The notes below the pieces were generated by a model. It had not been told where the DNA came from. It was given only the letters and a program-made list of their open reading frames with translations, and did no database searches. A stretch of DNA of 64,000 nucleotides, taken from the NCBI GenBank assembly GCA_016800925.1, contig JABCPU010000383.1:1-64000 (forward strand). The letters are read 5' to 3'. Positions 46,901-59,200 of this stretch are shown one piece after another (positions within the stretch are counted from its first letter, which is position 1; each line of letters starts with the position of its first letter). The stretch comes from Suillus spraguei. Its lineage: Eukaryota > Basidiomycota > Agaricomycetes > Boletales > Suillaceae. The position numbers and the translations under genes are program-made.

Positions 46901-48348
46901 AACACTCGAGTTGTCAATACTTTTCCATAGAGCAACACAAACTCATTTCTGCAAAATCCGCAATCTCCAATCTGCAATCCATTTGTCCCAACCTCTGTTC
47001 CACTCAGCTCCTCCAATATCCGGTCCACTTCTCCTTATATCCGTCCCAGTACTCCTATAGGTATCATTGGTCATCAGTCAGTTCACTCCGAAATCCCTCA
47101 GACCTATATCCAGACTCCCTTAGTTGCCATTGGGATGTCTCCCTAAAAAGGGGGATAAGGACTCCGCTCGAGTCATTCAAAACAATCTCCGGCCTGTATT
47201 TCCCACTCATCACAGCTCGCTCCGTCCATCCGAGTCACTATTCTGTGCCTTTCCGAAGTCAACTCTCGCCATATAGTCTTGCACCAATCTCCTCCAATCT
47301 GGTGCCTATGGAACACTTGTCATAGACCCTGGCATGTTCCGTTATCAATATCCGAACTCACTATGAGTTACTCTGACTGACTGGATCCTGATCCGATATA
47401 CTCCACACTCTGTCATCACCCATCCGAAGCACATCCTTGCTGTCCGATACTTTCCATACTTTATCATAACCCATCTGAATCTGGTCTGATGGACATTCCG
47501 CTATCCCATGCCCTCCACAAATCCGATGTCCGGTGCTTTCCCACGCCATGACCCCTCACACATGCACATTCTCCAACTCCGGATCACCTGCGAACTCCTT
47601 TGCTTCGCTCTGGATTTCCATCTACTTCATCCGTCTATCATAAATCTGCCTTCCGGACGACATTTTCCACTATTTGCACTATAACCATCAGTGTACTTAG
47701 TATCTCCGGACCTATTCCTGCAGTATCCGAGTCTCATCCGAACCACCTCCGGGCTCAGGGGCTAAATTCCGGATCTCCACTGTTGCACTTATCCTTTAGC
47801 CAGTGTTGAGTGTCCTAGCTCACAACTCATTCCGAGACATCAGTAGATCCTATCCGAACCATGGAAATCATCAGTGCGATGTACTACCCACTCCGTCATC
47901 TTCCTAAGTGGAATGTTGCTCCTCCGAGATACCCCTATCACGAGACTTCTGCATCACTTCCGGACTCCACATATTTTGAGATCCAAGTCTCACCGAAATT
48001 CCTATGTCACCTACAGAATGAAGTCTCATGGTCCATGTCCATCCATTCCACCTCCTGCTGAATCTTTCCATCTCCACCTCTTGCGCTCCTCCAGCACTTG
48101 TGTACTTCCGCCTCCGCTTGCACAGCCACATCTTTGGTACCATATCCGCATTTTTCTCATCCGGAGCAATTTTGCTTTACCTTGCAAGAGTGTACATTTC
48201 AGCTAGGGAACCTTTGGAACCCCATATCTCGTGAGCATTAATCCTGTGACCTTCGGACATCATCATCTCCCTATTTCCGTTGCCAATAACCATCAGCCTC
48301 AACTCCGTAACCTGCAGCCTCGAGGGCTCGGCCCTAAGGGGGGGATAC
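43902..48348 (+). other. internal domain of the LARD, non-coding
   Basis: The longest open frames (up to 302 codons, 43962-44870) are C/T-rich and Ser/Pro/Phe-rich with no domain. The signals GGGATGTCTCCC and AAAGGGGGATA occur twice in variants (45494-45515 and 47130-47155), suggesting old internal repeats or purine-tract-like sites. Confidence 0.7.
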
Positions 48349-50127
48349 TGTCATATACCATACATTCAGGTCTGATCCATGGACATCTGGACACCCAATC
48401 AACATCCATCCATATCTAATCCATATCCATATCCGACTCAGTCCATCCATCCGATCTGATCCACTCATCCGATCCATGTCCATATCCGATCCGTGTCCAT
48501 ATCCGATCCGTGTTCATATCCGATCCATGTCCATATCCGATCCGTGTCCATATCCGATCCATGCTCATATCCGAAACTATTCCCGCGCACCTGCGCGTTA
48601 CTCCTTTTAGGTTAATACCTGTGTCCGGCTTTCGGTTATCTCTGCACCTCTGGCTTTCGGTTATCTTGACTTCCGTCTTGATAAGATATTTCGTACAAGT
48701 CTTATTTCCGAGTTCATAGCCTTGTGTTCCGCAATGCCTCAAACATAGCCTCGGACTATCCTTGCTTGCCTTCCGGCATGCTACCTACAGTATATAAACT
48801 TGTAGTACAACTCCTGCAGACCTCAGTCTGATTCATTGTTCCTACTTCTGTATATTCCTTTGATTACTCTGTATCCTGTTATCATGTCTATATAACTCCG
48901 TCTCCGTTCTTGCACTTGGGCTCCGGCCCTTGTAAGCTTCCAACTCAGGCCTATGGGATTACTCCCTAGGCCGGAGCTTTGATCCTATGTTCTATAATCT
49001 GTTCGGACTTCGTCCATCTCTGTCTATCATCTGTTTCACCTCCGACTCTACCTTTGGTAGTCTTATACTGTCTGTTTCTATTCCGGACCTTGTCCGGAGT
49101 AGTCTATACTATCTCTACACTATATCCGGACCTACTCCTCTCTAGTAGCCAACACTTCCTCAAAGATCCACAGAGCTACGCTCATCCGATCGTCCGATCA
49201 TCCGCTCCTCCACTCCTCCGCTCCTCCGATCATCCGCTCCTCCGCTCCTCCGCTCCTCTGATCATCCGCTCCTCCGCTCCTCCGCTCCTCCGCTCCTCCG
49301 CTCCTCCGCTCCTCCGCTCCTCCGCTCCTCCGCTCCTCCGCTCCTCCGCTCCTCCGCTCCTCCGCTCCTCCGCTCCTCCGCTCCTCCGCTCCTCCGCTCC
49401 TCCGCTCCTCCGCTCCTCCGCTCCTCCGCTCCTCCGCTCCTCCTCCGCTCCTCCGCTCCTCCGCTCCTCCGCTCCTCCGCTCCTCCGCTCCTCCGCTCCT
49501 CCGCTCCTCCGCTCCTCCGCTCCTCCGCTCCTCCGCTCCTCCGCTCCTCCGCTCCTCCGCTCCTCCGCTCCTCCGCTCCTCCGCTCCTCCGCTCCTCCGA
49601 TCTCCGCTCCTCCGCTCCTCCGCTCCTCCGCTCCTCCGCTCCTCCGCTCCTCCGCTCCTCCGCTCCTCCGCTCCTCCGAGCTCCGGACCTTCGGACCCCT
49701 AGTCCTTCGGATCCATCCTATCCTATCCTCTGACATCTATGGATCATCTTTCCCTCCGGAGCTCTGCTCCTATCCTGCCCTGGACTTTGTCCAGCGGTCC
49801 ATTCTTCATCCGTTCTACTTGGAACTTGTTCCAGTAGTGTTACCATTACTCCCTACCTCCCGGAAATAGTTCCGGCGCATTCCCGCGCTCATCCGGAAGT
49901 CCATCGGAGCTCTGTCGAGCTATCCTGCCTTAGAGTTCGTCCGGACCCTCCATCCGGACTCCACCAGAACTCTCCCTTGGACTTCATCCGAAATTAAGGG
50001 CACATACTCGGGTAAGGGGCACAGCGTACGAGCTGAGGCCAAGCCCCTTTGACTTACAACCCTCTGGTACAACCCCATGTAAGACCAGGACTTCTTGCTA
50101 AATCTCCGGTTTTGCATGGTCGTAACA
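48349..50127 (+). repeat. 3' LTR (1779 bp)
   Basis: Same ends as the 5' LTR. It is 362 bp longer, almost all from a 9-bp CTCCTCCGC tandem tract at about 49195-49678. An AT-rich 3' flank follows the GTCTC duplication. Confidence 0.95.
49195..49678 (+). repeat. 9-bp CTCCTCCGC minisatellite in the 3' LTR
   Basis: About 50 units of CTCCTCCGC with few interruptions (GATCATCCG near the start, one TCC triplet insertion near 49441 and one GATCTCCG variant near 49598). The 5' LTR has only about a dozen. The tract is open in several frames, giving spurious repetitive peptides. Confidence 0.95.
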
Positions 50128-53100
50128 GTCTCGCGCAATGCGCGCGAGTGTAGGGTATTGCAGCGAGTGAAGCTATTAAGTAGATTTAGTAGCGAAAAAA
50201 CAAATAAAAAAAAAGACTTACCCCCCACCAGGCCACAATGTCATCAGTCTCCTCTAGTGGCGAAGACAAGTACATGTTGAGCTCTTGACGAGGATTGTGA
50301 GTAAGGTGGTCTGATGTCTTGCGCGTCCTAATAGCCTCGCGCATCCAATCATCGCCATAGTGCTTGCATACACTGGCAGCTCTCGTCGGCGGAGCGGATT
50401 GCTCGTTGGTAGTAGGCGTTCGACTCGGTGGTGTATAATATTCATCGAACTACAAAAAAAATAAGATTAGAGCGGGAAAACAACATAGACGAGTACTCAC
50501 CACGGCCTCCAGACAAGCTCTGCCATCTGCAACATCTCCATAATCCCACCGGCCTTCAACATATGCGAGCTTATAGTTTGGATCCAGAACTTAAATTATA
50601 TTAGATAAGAACAAGTTTGAAAAATTGATAGTACTCACCAAGACAAATAAAATAAACGTCCGATTGACTTGTTTTCTTGAAGTATTTGTCGACATTCTTG
50701 AGTCTGGCCTTAATCGCATCAGCAATCGGAAGATATTGTGGGTCATCTGCCATGGATCTCCATCGATCAGCGAGGCACTCTAGCGTAGGGATCGTTTTCC
50801 ATGCGGTCGGATGTTTTGCTGACGAGAACGATTGCTGAGCCATGGCTGGTTCCTTGAGGACTCGGTGAATAAGCCCGAGGTGTCTCCAATCGCTTCGATC
50901 GAGCTTGAAGTTGTCGTAAGTCTTGTTGCGAAGAGTTGGCACTTTGTGGCTTTCGTCGGCAAGGTTGGTGAAACGGTTTACAGCCTATTTAATTAAAATC
51001 AGGCCACTTTTAAACATTGAAAGAAAGAAAAAACTCACTTGATGCAAGATCAACATGCGGTCCAGGCATTTATATAGCGACGCCCAGCGAGTCCGGATCC
51101 ATTGCAAGAGCTCAAGCTCAGGTACGTTTTCCTCTTTGCAAGCCTTGCGGAAAAATGCTCGAGCTTGAGGGGACTTTCGGATCTGAGGATCTCGATCAGC
51201 AAAAGAATAGTCTAAAAAATATAGCACGTACCTGCTCAATGAGGGCAAGAGCTTTGCCAAGTGAATCACCGGTATCGAATAAGGTGTCGTCGTCGTCGTC
51301 ATTACTGACATCCATGTAAGAAAGCTGTTTATTTAAGGTGTCAAGGTCAGCGTCGTTGCCATTATCAAGCGCTTGTCGAATTTTCTTCATGAGAGCAGCT
51401 TGAGGTGTGGGGGCGACGGCATCAACGAAGTGGCGTGCTGCGAGATTAAGTATATGTTCTTGGCACCTGATGCGGCGCGCATCAGGTGCCCACCGCGTAC
51501 CCTCAGGATCGATTTCTTGTCCAACTGCTTTCATGGCGGTATCATTGTTGGTGGCATTGTCAGAGGTCATCCATCCAACCTACAACACACTGATTAGATT
51601 CAGCGCAGCAAAGTAGTAAACTAAACTTTACCTTATTTCGTAGTTCATATTTGTCAATGGTATCAACAATCAAGCGAGCTGTATTCTGACCACTATGATT
51701 GCCCTGGATGTGCGCAAAACTGAGTTGCTCACGGCGTAACTCCCATTGCTGGGGTTTATCATCCGGGCTCCAGATATAGTGGCCTGTGATGGAGAAGAAG
51801 GGGTCGCCGATGATTGACGTCCATGAATCGAAGGTCATCGAGACTTGACTGTCTACCTTTGCGAGACGCTCACGAATGACGTTGACCACCTGCACTGCGC
51901 GGGCCTTAACAGTCTCCGTAAGTTTCGTGCGGTGTGGCACGTCACTTTCAGCAAGGGCGGGGCGGACATAATGAAGCAAGTTGCGGAAGGCTGGTTCGTC
52001 GACGAGTTGCAACGCCTCGTCCTCGGTCACAATCAACTCCATAATATACTCCAGAAGCCCTGCCTTGGTGAACATGGGCGCTTTCGGGGCAAGGCTGCCA
52101 TCGAGGGTGGATTGCCTTGAACTATCTATGAATCAGTACAACACACTACAATACGGCAAATGTAACTCACAGGGATTGAACCTCACCAGTTGGAACTGCT
52201 CGAGGGTGCATGGTGATGTTTGCGGCTTCGCAGCGTGACTTGTAAAGTTGAAAATGGGCTTTATTACTGATAGATATATAATATTAGTGATCATTCAATG
52301 GAAAGAAGACGTGAACATACCGACAAATGTGCGTGCGTAGTGTAGAGATACCTCCACGAAACGTGTACTTGCTTTCAAGTTCACCGGCATCCTTGCAAGG
52401 TCTGCAGACCCAATGTTTGTCGTCGTGAGTGAAGATTGTTTGAATATCAGCGCTGCGCTCACTCTTTGATAAAGCGGCTCGGATGGTGGTGTCTTGAAGA
52501 TCCTCGGGTTCGTCCTCAGGTTCATCCTCAGGTGCTGGTACGTCCTCAGGTGCTGGTACACCTTCGTCCTCGGCCTCATCCGATTGACCAGCACCGTGGT
52601 CAGTATCAATATCCGTGTCGTCGTCAGATAATGGAGTGGAGAGCTGTAACACAACCTTCTTCCTAACTAGTTGCTCAGTTGCACTGGATAATGCACGCTT
52701 GCGGCTTGTTGAAGAACAAGCGTTGTCGGAATCACGAAGGCGCGCAGAAGGTTTAGAGGCACGAATGGAGCGTCGAGCGCCGGCAATAAGTGGCACTGGT
52801 TTGCGTCCAGTCTGCAGTAGCACAGAGAAGGCGTCTGTGGGTGGCTGGGCAGAGGAGGATGGAGCGGAAATGGGGACGGCATCATCAGGATCGTTGTAAA
52901 AAACGATGTCTTTGGCGTCCTTTAGAGACCCGTCTGGGTTGAGGGCACACTGTGCTTCAGGTTCAGACATTGTACCAGTAGTCAAAATATATCACTCACC
53001 TTGATCCCTTTATATGCGAATACCCAATCTCCTACTAACTCATAGTATGCATTGAATAATCCTAAGAAATATAATATGTCAATCAGTTTATTGCGCTTGA

Positions 53101-53483
53101 TTTGATGGAAAAGTCATACCTTGAGCTTGATTGAACAGGTAGGCGTTATCGGACAGCAGGGTGTGCGGGATGCGAACCTCCGGACAGGATAAGTCGAAAA
53201 AAGTCTTGAGAATGCCAAAGGTCAAAGTGACCATGGCGAATCTTGAGAATCGAGAAGTCAAAATGATGAGAAGCGTGTGATTGAGCCTTGAAGGCGTTGC
53301 AAAGAAGATTCGGTTCGGGGTTCGGAACGGTTCGGGAAGGTCCGAACCTATAGATGAACCACACAGGAGTTAGCGGACCACGAACCTCATTCCGGTTCGG
53401 TCCGTGCAAAATGCTGGACCATGGACCGAACCAAGGACGAACCTGACCAATGGTCGGTTCGGAACTGGACCACGGCAGCACTA

Positions 53484-53491
53484 GCGTCGTG
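53484..53491 (+). repeat. right 8-bp target-site duplication of the hAT element (GCGTCGTG)
   Basis: Exact copy of 42055-42062; the F-box reading frame resumes at the next base. Confidence 0.95.
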
Positions 53492-54802
53492 CAGTATCTT
53501 CCTTACTCTTCTCTCGCTGCTCTTGCTCAAACGTGCTCCACTCTCTGTCCAGTGGCACAGCGCGTCCTCTACTGCAATGTATTGGCTTCTGCCTGGTCGC
53601 AAAACTTGTGTGTCATTGACACTCTTGCGAAGAAACCACATGTCGCGCGTTTCGTGCGGTCCTTTTACATCGCCATAGATTCACCTGCTGCCGTCTTCTT
53701 TACCTATTATCACCAACTCGCTAAAGCTATTCTTAATATGTCAGAGTTGACCTCTCTTACTCTCTACGTGGATTCGAGTGTGAGCTGGGTGTTGAAGGAA
53801 GCGTCTAAATGCATCCACTTCCTGCATTTGCTTCACTTCACCTCTTCCTTTTCTTTCGATGAAAACGTCGCCCGGTTCCTTGATAGGACACCATCGCTTC
53901 TCGAGCTTCAAGTGGATTCTATCCCTACCATGTTCACATGCAATTCTTCACTCCCATACCCTGCTCCAACTTCCATTCCCCAACTGGAGCAATTCATTGG
54001 CTCACCCCGGACAGCGAAATTAATTGTTCCCGGCCGTCCGGTGAGGAGCATTCATCTAAACGGAGGAAGTCTTATGGAGGATGATATTCCTCTGCTTGCC
54101 CGCTCAACTGTCCCTGTAGTCGCTCTGGAGATCATTACAAATGTACCTCCTGTGCCCTTCTTGGAAACACTGTACAAGCATGTACCTCACTTGGTCTATT
54201 TGCGGGTGATGTCAACCAAGGACATTTTCGTTCCTCCCACTGTCGTAAGTTATCATGGCTTTTCACTTGTAGCGCCAGGGACATTGATTTTTGTGATACA
54301 GGAATTCTATGAGCAGGTAGCCAGTGCTCTGACGTCTTTCACAGAACTCAACGCATTTGAACTTTTCGGGATGCACTGGGGAAAGAAAAATGACGGCACA
54401 AAGAGGGTTTGGCAATCAGCGCCCCTTCAAACCAGGAACTATCCTGAGGATGACCTGCTTTTTGACTCGGATATCTTCTTTGCATATTGATCTGACTTAG
54501 ACACATACTCTCAAAGTATGATCTTCCAGGTAATCATATTGATTAGTGCAGTATACTCATCTCCGTCACCCCAAAATCAATTCACATACAGTCGACTTGT
54601 TCATAATGTATACATTAGTAGTGTATAAGCAACTGTAGCCGTTCAAGTAATACAGAACTGGTAACAACTGTCTGCTCGGCAATAAATCACGTTGACATTG
54701 AACGATTATCAGAATTTCGCCTCTGCCGCACACTTGTCACCTCGAATTTTCCCGTAGTTGGTATTCTTTCAAAGTCAGGTCCATGATTTCCTGCTAGACA
54801 CG

Positions 54803-55777
54803 ATGTCTTCTGCAAGTGGCCTACGACAACCCGAAGAAGCGAACAAAGGGAAAAATGGGTTTCGCGAATGACACATCCCTCTCCATTCTGCTAACCCAGA
54901 CGACTTGGCCATTAGCAGGCACCACTTCGCTCAGTACATCCAAGGGGTCTTATAATGGTCCTTCGTAAGTGCTCTTCTTCGCTGTATCTTGGCTTAGGTC
55001 GTCGAGCTTCTACAGGTTGAAGGAACTCAAAGCCACTCCGAACACTGCACCGGTAGAGACGCTAGCAATTGTCGAAGACAAGATAACGGAGCTGAGGAGG
55101 CAGCATCAAGAAGATATCCTACTTCTCACTGCATGCCAGGCTGCAGAATACCGCCAAGAAGTCCTTAGCAGGTATAACCGCATCGATGATTCAATAATGG
55201 GAGTAGATACTGAAGACTTTATCCAGGTTGATTATCTCGCTGCCATTAATGTACGTCTTTGTTTGTTTGCAACTTTGGACGAGTCTGACAATGTTCTAAA
55301 GGAGCTGCATAACGATGCACGACCTATGAAGCGCTTCCAGCACGATATGGACGACGCGTTGTCTCAGATCCGCTACAACTACCTCAAATCCCTCCTCCCG
55401 CTCCTTACTCAGCGCAACACATTGAAATCGCAAGAAACTCGCATTCGGAGACAGCATGACATGCAGTTCCCGCGGAGTATTGAAGATTATCACAATATCC
55501 CGGAACGCAACATTCAGCTGCAGATTGCACTGTTCCTCCAGCGCTCGACTTCTGAGCAGGAGAAGATGATGAGTGATTATGGTTGGGTGTGGAAAATGGT
55601 AACTCCACTAATCTCAGCGTTCAAGACAAATGTAAGCTATATTCCAAAGTCAAGAACGTTAATGCTGATGTTAATTTGCAGGAAGGGTTCAAGAACGAGA
55701 TATCGGAGTCAGTCAAAGATGCGCAAGCTTCGGACCCTCGACGTCGGCCAACAGCGACCCCCGGGTGGCAGCCGTAG
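54803..55777 (+). CDS. uncharacterised coiled-coil protein
   Basis: Provisional model from ATG at 54803 (MSSASGLRQPEEANKGK). An intron GTAAGTGCTC...GGCTTAG (54964-54998) leads into a long helical exon: LAIVEDKITELRRQHQEDIL, YRQEVLSRYNRIDDSIMGVD, and RFQHDMDDALSQIRYNYLKS then LLPLLTQRNTLKSQETRIRR. A second intron (GTAACTCC...TTTGCAG, about 55597-55680) joins WKM to EGFKNEISESVKDAQASDPR and a stop at 55775-55777. Charged heptad-like patterns suggest coiled coils. No known family. The join between the first exon and the body is uncertain because a stop (TGA) follows FRE. Confidence 0.45.
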
Positions 55778-55805
55778 GGGTTTCCCCGCGGTTATCGAAG
55801 GTCAG

Positions 55806-55875
55806 ACCCATACCCGTACCCGTACACCCAAGGGTACCAATGGGTACGGGTCTCACAACGGGTAGCGGCGGGTAC
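55806..55875. repeat. inverted CCCGTACCC / GGGTACGGG cluster
   Basis: ACCCATACCCGTACCCGTAC is followed by GGGTACCAATGGGTACGGGT and further GGGTA motifs. It can fold on itself and resembles termini of hAT-type elements; no complete element is visible. Confidence 0.5.
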
Positions 55876-56203
55876 TTGACAGGTGTGACATTAGAATATG
55901 CTATAGATACATAGGTCAAGTTAATAAAATATCATCCCAACCATCCTCGATATTAGCCTCTTCTCCCTTAAGGTACAAGCCCTTTTCCAGTGCTTAACGC
56001 ATCTGCCCAGCGCACGTCAGCAAATGCTGACGTGGCTCGAACATATGCGAACGACACCTGAAGGCGCCAGAGTGAGCGGAAAGGAGTGGAGGTACAGGCG
56101 AGAGCAGACACACGGCTTGCTAAGTATACAAGTCCCTTTCGTGAACCGTCCATCGTTGTAGGCGTTCGATGACAGCATCATACATGCCATCCACAGGTCC
56201 TAC

Positions 56204-59200
56204 ATGTCATACTAGGACGACTACAGGGGTGCGGACGAAAGACCGTACACCATAGAATATGTGGACTCGAATTGGTTCAAAGGAAAGCGGAGCAAACACG
56301 TAGAAGAAATGGAACTTGCGCGCATGCGTGCTAAGCTTGGTACAGTTTTCCATTCTTCCTGTCGACAACTAACAATTAGTCCATGTTAGTTCTTACGCGC
56401 CCTCAACGAGACATTTTTGATCAAGTACAGCACTTTGTATTGCAAAACCCCAGGAAACCCTCACAGCACCGTACTGCGGCCCTGACAATGCCTAATACGT
56501 TTCCCGCTCGGGAACGGAAGTTCATCAGCACCCTGGCGGAGGAGTTGCATCTGTCGGTTACATGGGATGAGTACGATGAAGAGGATCAAAATCTTGTCAC
56601 ATGGCGGCTCCCAGGATTTTTGGACGAACCCTTGGCAGAAACTGATCCAGAGCAGGCTAACGGAGACAGGAATAGTGAGGGCGAGTAGGAAGATGTGGAG
56701 GAAGATGATGATGAAGGTAGGGCTGCAGTAGATCGAGTGTCAAAGAAATTCGACAAGGCCCCTGTGGTGGATGATGAAGAAGGTGGGGGTTTTGACGCAC
56801 GACATGAACAATCCATCAACGACAAAATGTCCGAATGGAAGAGAGGATATTACAAGGTGCGTCCCCGCCTTGTATACCGTTCGTCAGACCAACCGGTTGC
56901 TCGACAGGAGAAACTTGGAATCACCTATGATGACCCTAAAGAGATGGACGACTTGATATACCGCTACGCAGAGGGTCTACAATGGGTTATGCACTACTAT
57001 TACAGTGGGATCGCCTCCTGGGGCTGGTTTTACAATTACCATCACGCCCCGCGGATATCTGGTACTTTTTACATTCCCTGTCCTCATTGTGCTATGTTCA
57101 CATTTTCTTCAAGATTTACGTGACCTTGGTGACAAGTCGTTCATGTTCGAGCTGGGTAAACCTTTCCGTCCTTTCGAACAACTGATGGGCGTCCTCCCGT
57201 CCGCAAGCATGGAGCATATTCCGATAGCATATCAAGTATGTTCAGTGGCCTGTGTCATGCATTAGACTAATCAACCATAGGACCTAATGCATGATCCAAA
57301 TTCACCGATATTGGACTTTTACCCTCTTGAATTTGAGCAAGACTTAAATGGAAAGAAGCAAGAATGGGAAGCAATCGTTAAGATTCCCTTTATTGATGAG
57401 CAGCGGCTGTTACGAGCAATGAAATGTGAGTAGCAAATTCCGCTTTTTGGTTGTAGTTCGTCATCGTCCCATGTGTGCAGCTCGAGAACATAGGTTGACC
57501 CCAGAGGAACGCCGCCGCAATGTGTTTGGAACCAGTACCAAATTTATCTTCAGTCCTGGAGAGTCCACAGTCTATCCTTCATCGTTACCGGATTTCTTCC
57601 CTCCTATATATCGTTGCACATGTAAGATGGAATTCTTCGACCTTCCAAATCTTGATGGACTCCATCTCGTCCCTGGACTATGCGAAGGTGTATGCCTCGG
57701 TGCAAAAGCTCTCGCTGGATTCCCTTTGTGAGTACATTACCCCACACAGCACAACTAGGCTTTCACGGTGTCAATGTACACGGTTCGTTCCGAAAGCCGC
57801 AACAAGTCAATGGCAGTTCACATACAAAATCCTCACGAAAACCGCAAGGTAGAGGATATCGCCCAGGAAATGGTTGGCAAACGCACTTTCATCGGTTGGG
57901 CTTTCTTGCAAGAAGGGCTGGTCACGGCCGTGTCCGATTCATTGTTCAAGTACAAGAAGTTGGAACTCGTGCCTGGTACTCTGGCGAAGGTTGTTCCCAA
58001 TCCGCATTCCCACCAGAGCTTGAGCCATTGGAAGGGAAAAGCTGAACGGATTGAGACGCTATATTCGAAGAGATGTGGAGTGATCACTGGTCGTCGATGT
58101 CCTGGTGCACGTCCGTCCGCTAAAAGGTGCGTGATGGTACTTTATGGACGTCCGCTCGTTACACATTCGTGCAGGTTTGAAACGCTTAGAATCAGGCGCA
58201 TTGGTTAAAGACTACGAAGGACCCGAAAAAGAACTCGAACAAGCCGTCCAGATGGTCATTTCAGAAGTTGCATCCGAAGATCCCAGGTTCCTCGAGAAGG
58301 ATGCTCCACCTCTGTCGGAGGAATTTCCTGACGAAACGAACATTTTCTTCCTTGGCGAACACGCGTATGGTGTGGCTGCCCAGGTGTCTTCAACTACTGA
58401 CAGCGCTTTGTCTGTTGTTCTGGCAGTATGTCACAATGCCCTACCACAATTTATCTTTCTAAATGATCTCGTAGTTTTTCCTTTCAGATAAAACGGAGAA
58501 TAACAAGTTCAAGATTATTGTTGATAATCGTATTTCACAGCACTACTTGCCATCGTTCAAAGCAGCTTCCACAATCGGAATGTCACCCAGAGCGCTCTCC
58601 AAAATCACGTCAAGCTTCATGGTTCCCACCGATCATCAAAAGAACAATCTCGGACTGAGCATCAAGTTCGAGGCCAAGGGCTTGAAAGTTATTGACTACT
58701 CACGGAAGGCTGGTCGTTATTGGGAGTTTAGCGAGAAGGCAGTTGACCTCATTCGTGAATATAAGGTTGGTCCTGTCTGGACCAAGGGGGCGACGGTAAG
58801 CTGTTGGATTTGCCCGATAATTCCTTGATCTCATCTCTAGGATGATAGATATGGCTCGCGCTTCGGACATCTTTGACTCTCACGCTGATGCTGGGGTCAA
58901 GGAAGTAAAGTCGTGGTTCAAATCGAAGGGGGTCCGAGATCTTGAGCCAGTTTCCCTATTCTCGGACAGCCTAGCGAAGGTATGGAATCGTCGTTTATCC
59001 CGAGTCACGTTTCATTCAAAACTGTCTTTAGAGCACTGTCAAAGAAATTGAACAGGTTGCCGATGACATCAATAAGAACAGGTCCAAAGCTGGAATCAAG
59101 AAAGCCATTGTGAAGAATATCCCTCGTCACGCAGTTCTAAAACCATCGCACGCTATCTATCGACTCCAGAACCAGCGCTTTGCCTTGGGAGACAGGGTAA

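Larger units (their letters stand above)
42485..50127 (+). mobile_element. non-autonomous LTR retrotransposon (LARD-type), 7.6 kb
   Basis: Two LTRs starting TGTCATATACC and ending CGTAACA, flanked by GTCTC duplications. The internal region (43902-48348, about 4.4 kb) is pyrimidine-rich with frequent TCCGG/ATCCG motifs and contains no gag, protease, reverse transcriptase or integrase motif in any frame. A purine tract (AAGGGGGGGATAC) lies directly before the 3' LTR. The sequence after the 5' LTR (GTTGAATCAGACTCAC) does not look like a standard tRNA primer site. It must be moved by another element's proteins. Confidence 0.9.
42285..52970 (-). pseudogene. hAT transposase gene interrupted by the LARD
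   Basis: DNA-cutting enzyme of the hAT element. ATG at 52970 (MSEPEAQCALNPDG). The N-terminus has a disordered acidic region and a BED-type zinc finger (DKHWVCRPCKD, GGISTLRTHICR). Catalytic-domain blocks follow over several exons: [78 protein letters not shown], and VLDPNYKLAYVEGRWDYGD. After the intron at about 50222 the last exon gives YPTLARIARD and then the LTR insertion. The reading continues on the far side at 42479 with YLPIQGSSVPSEQAFSSGGI, the hAT dimerisation domain, to a stop at 42285-42287. No other disabling change was seen. Confidence 0.9.
42063..53483 (-). mobile_element. hAT-superfamily DNA transposon, 11.4 kb including a nested LTR element
   Basis: The terminal inverted repeats are TAGTGCTGCCG at 42063 and CGGCAGCACTA ending at 53483, extending imperfectly inward (GGTCCGGTTCCG versus GGTCCAGTTCCG). 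Flanking 8-bp duplications are GCGTCGTG. Subterminal regions at both ends carry many GGTTCGG/CCGAACC motifs, as expected for hAT transposase-binding sites. Without the nested LTR element the transposon is about 3.8 kb, normal for hAT. It encodes one transposase on the minus strand. Confidence 0.95.
42018..54490 (+). pseudogene. F-box protein gene split in its F-box by a hAT element
   Basis: Substrate adaptor of an SCF-type ubiquitin ligase, by family. ATG at 42018 gives MSMHSLPVELLDGVV, the first half of an F-box, ending exactly at the hAT target site (GTCGTG). The frame resumes after the second target copy at 53492 with QYLPYSSLAALAQTCSTLC, the second half of the F-box, in the same phase. 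Then follow about 300 residues with leucine-rich segments (MSELTSLTLYVDSSVSWVLK, TPSLLELQVDS) and a 57-bp in-frame intron at 54245-54301, to a stop at 54488-54490. Apart from the 11.4-kb insertion the coding sequence is undamaged, so the insertion is recent or the gene can revert on excision. At present no full product can be made. Confidence 0.85.

Noticed and set aside
48979..49869. 296-codon plus frame and 168-codon minus frame in the 3' LTR
   Set aside because: Both are translations of the CTCCTCCGC tandem tract; 9-bp units give open frames automatically.
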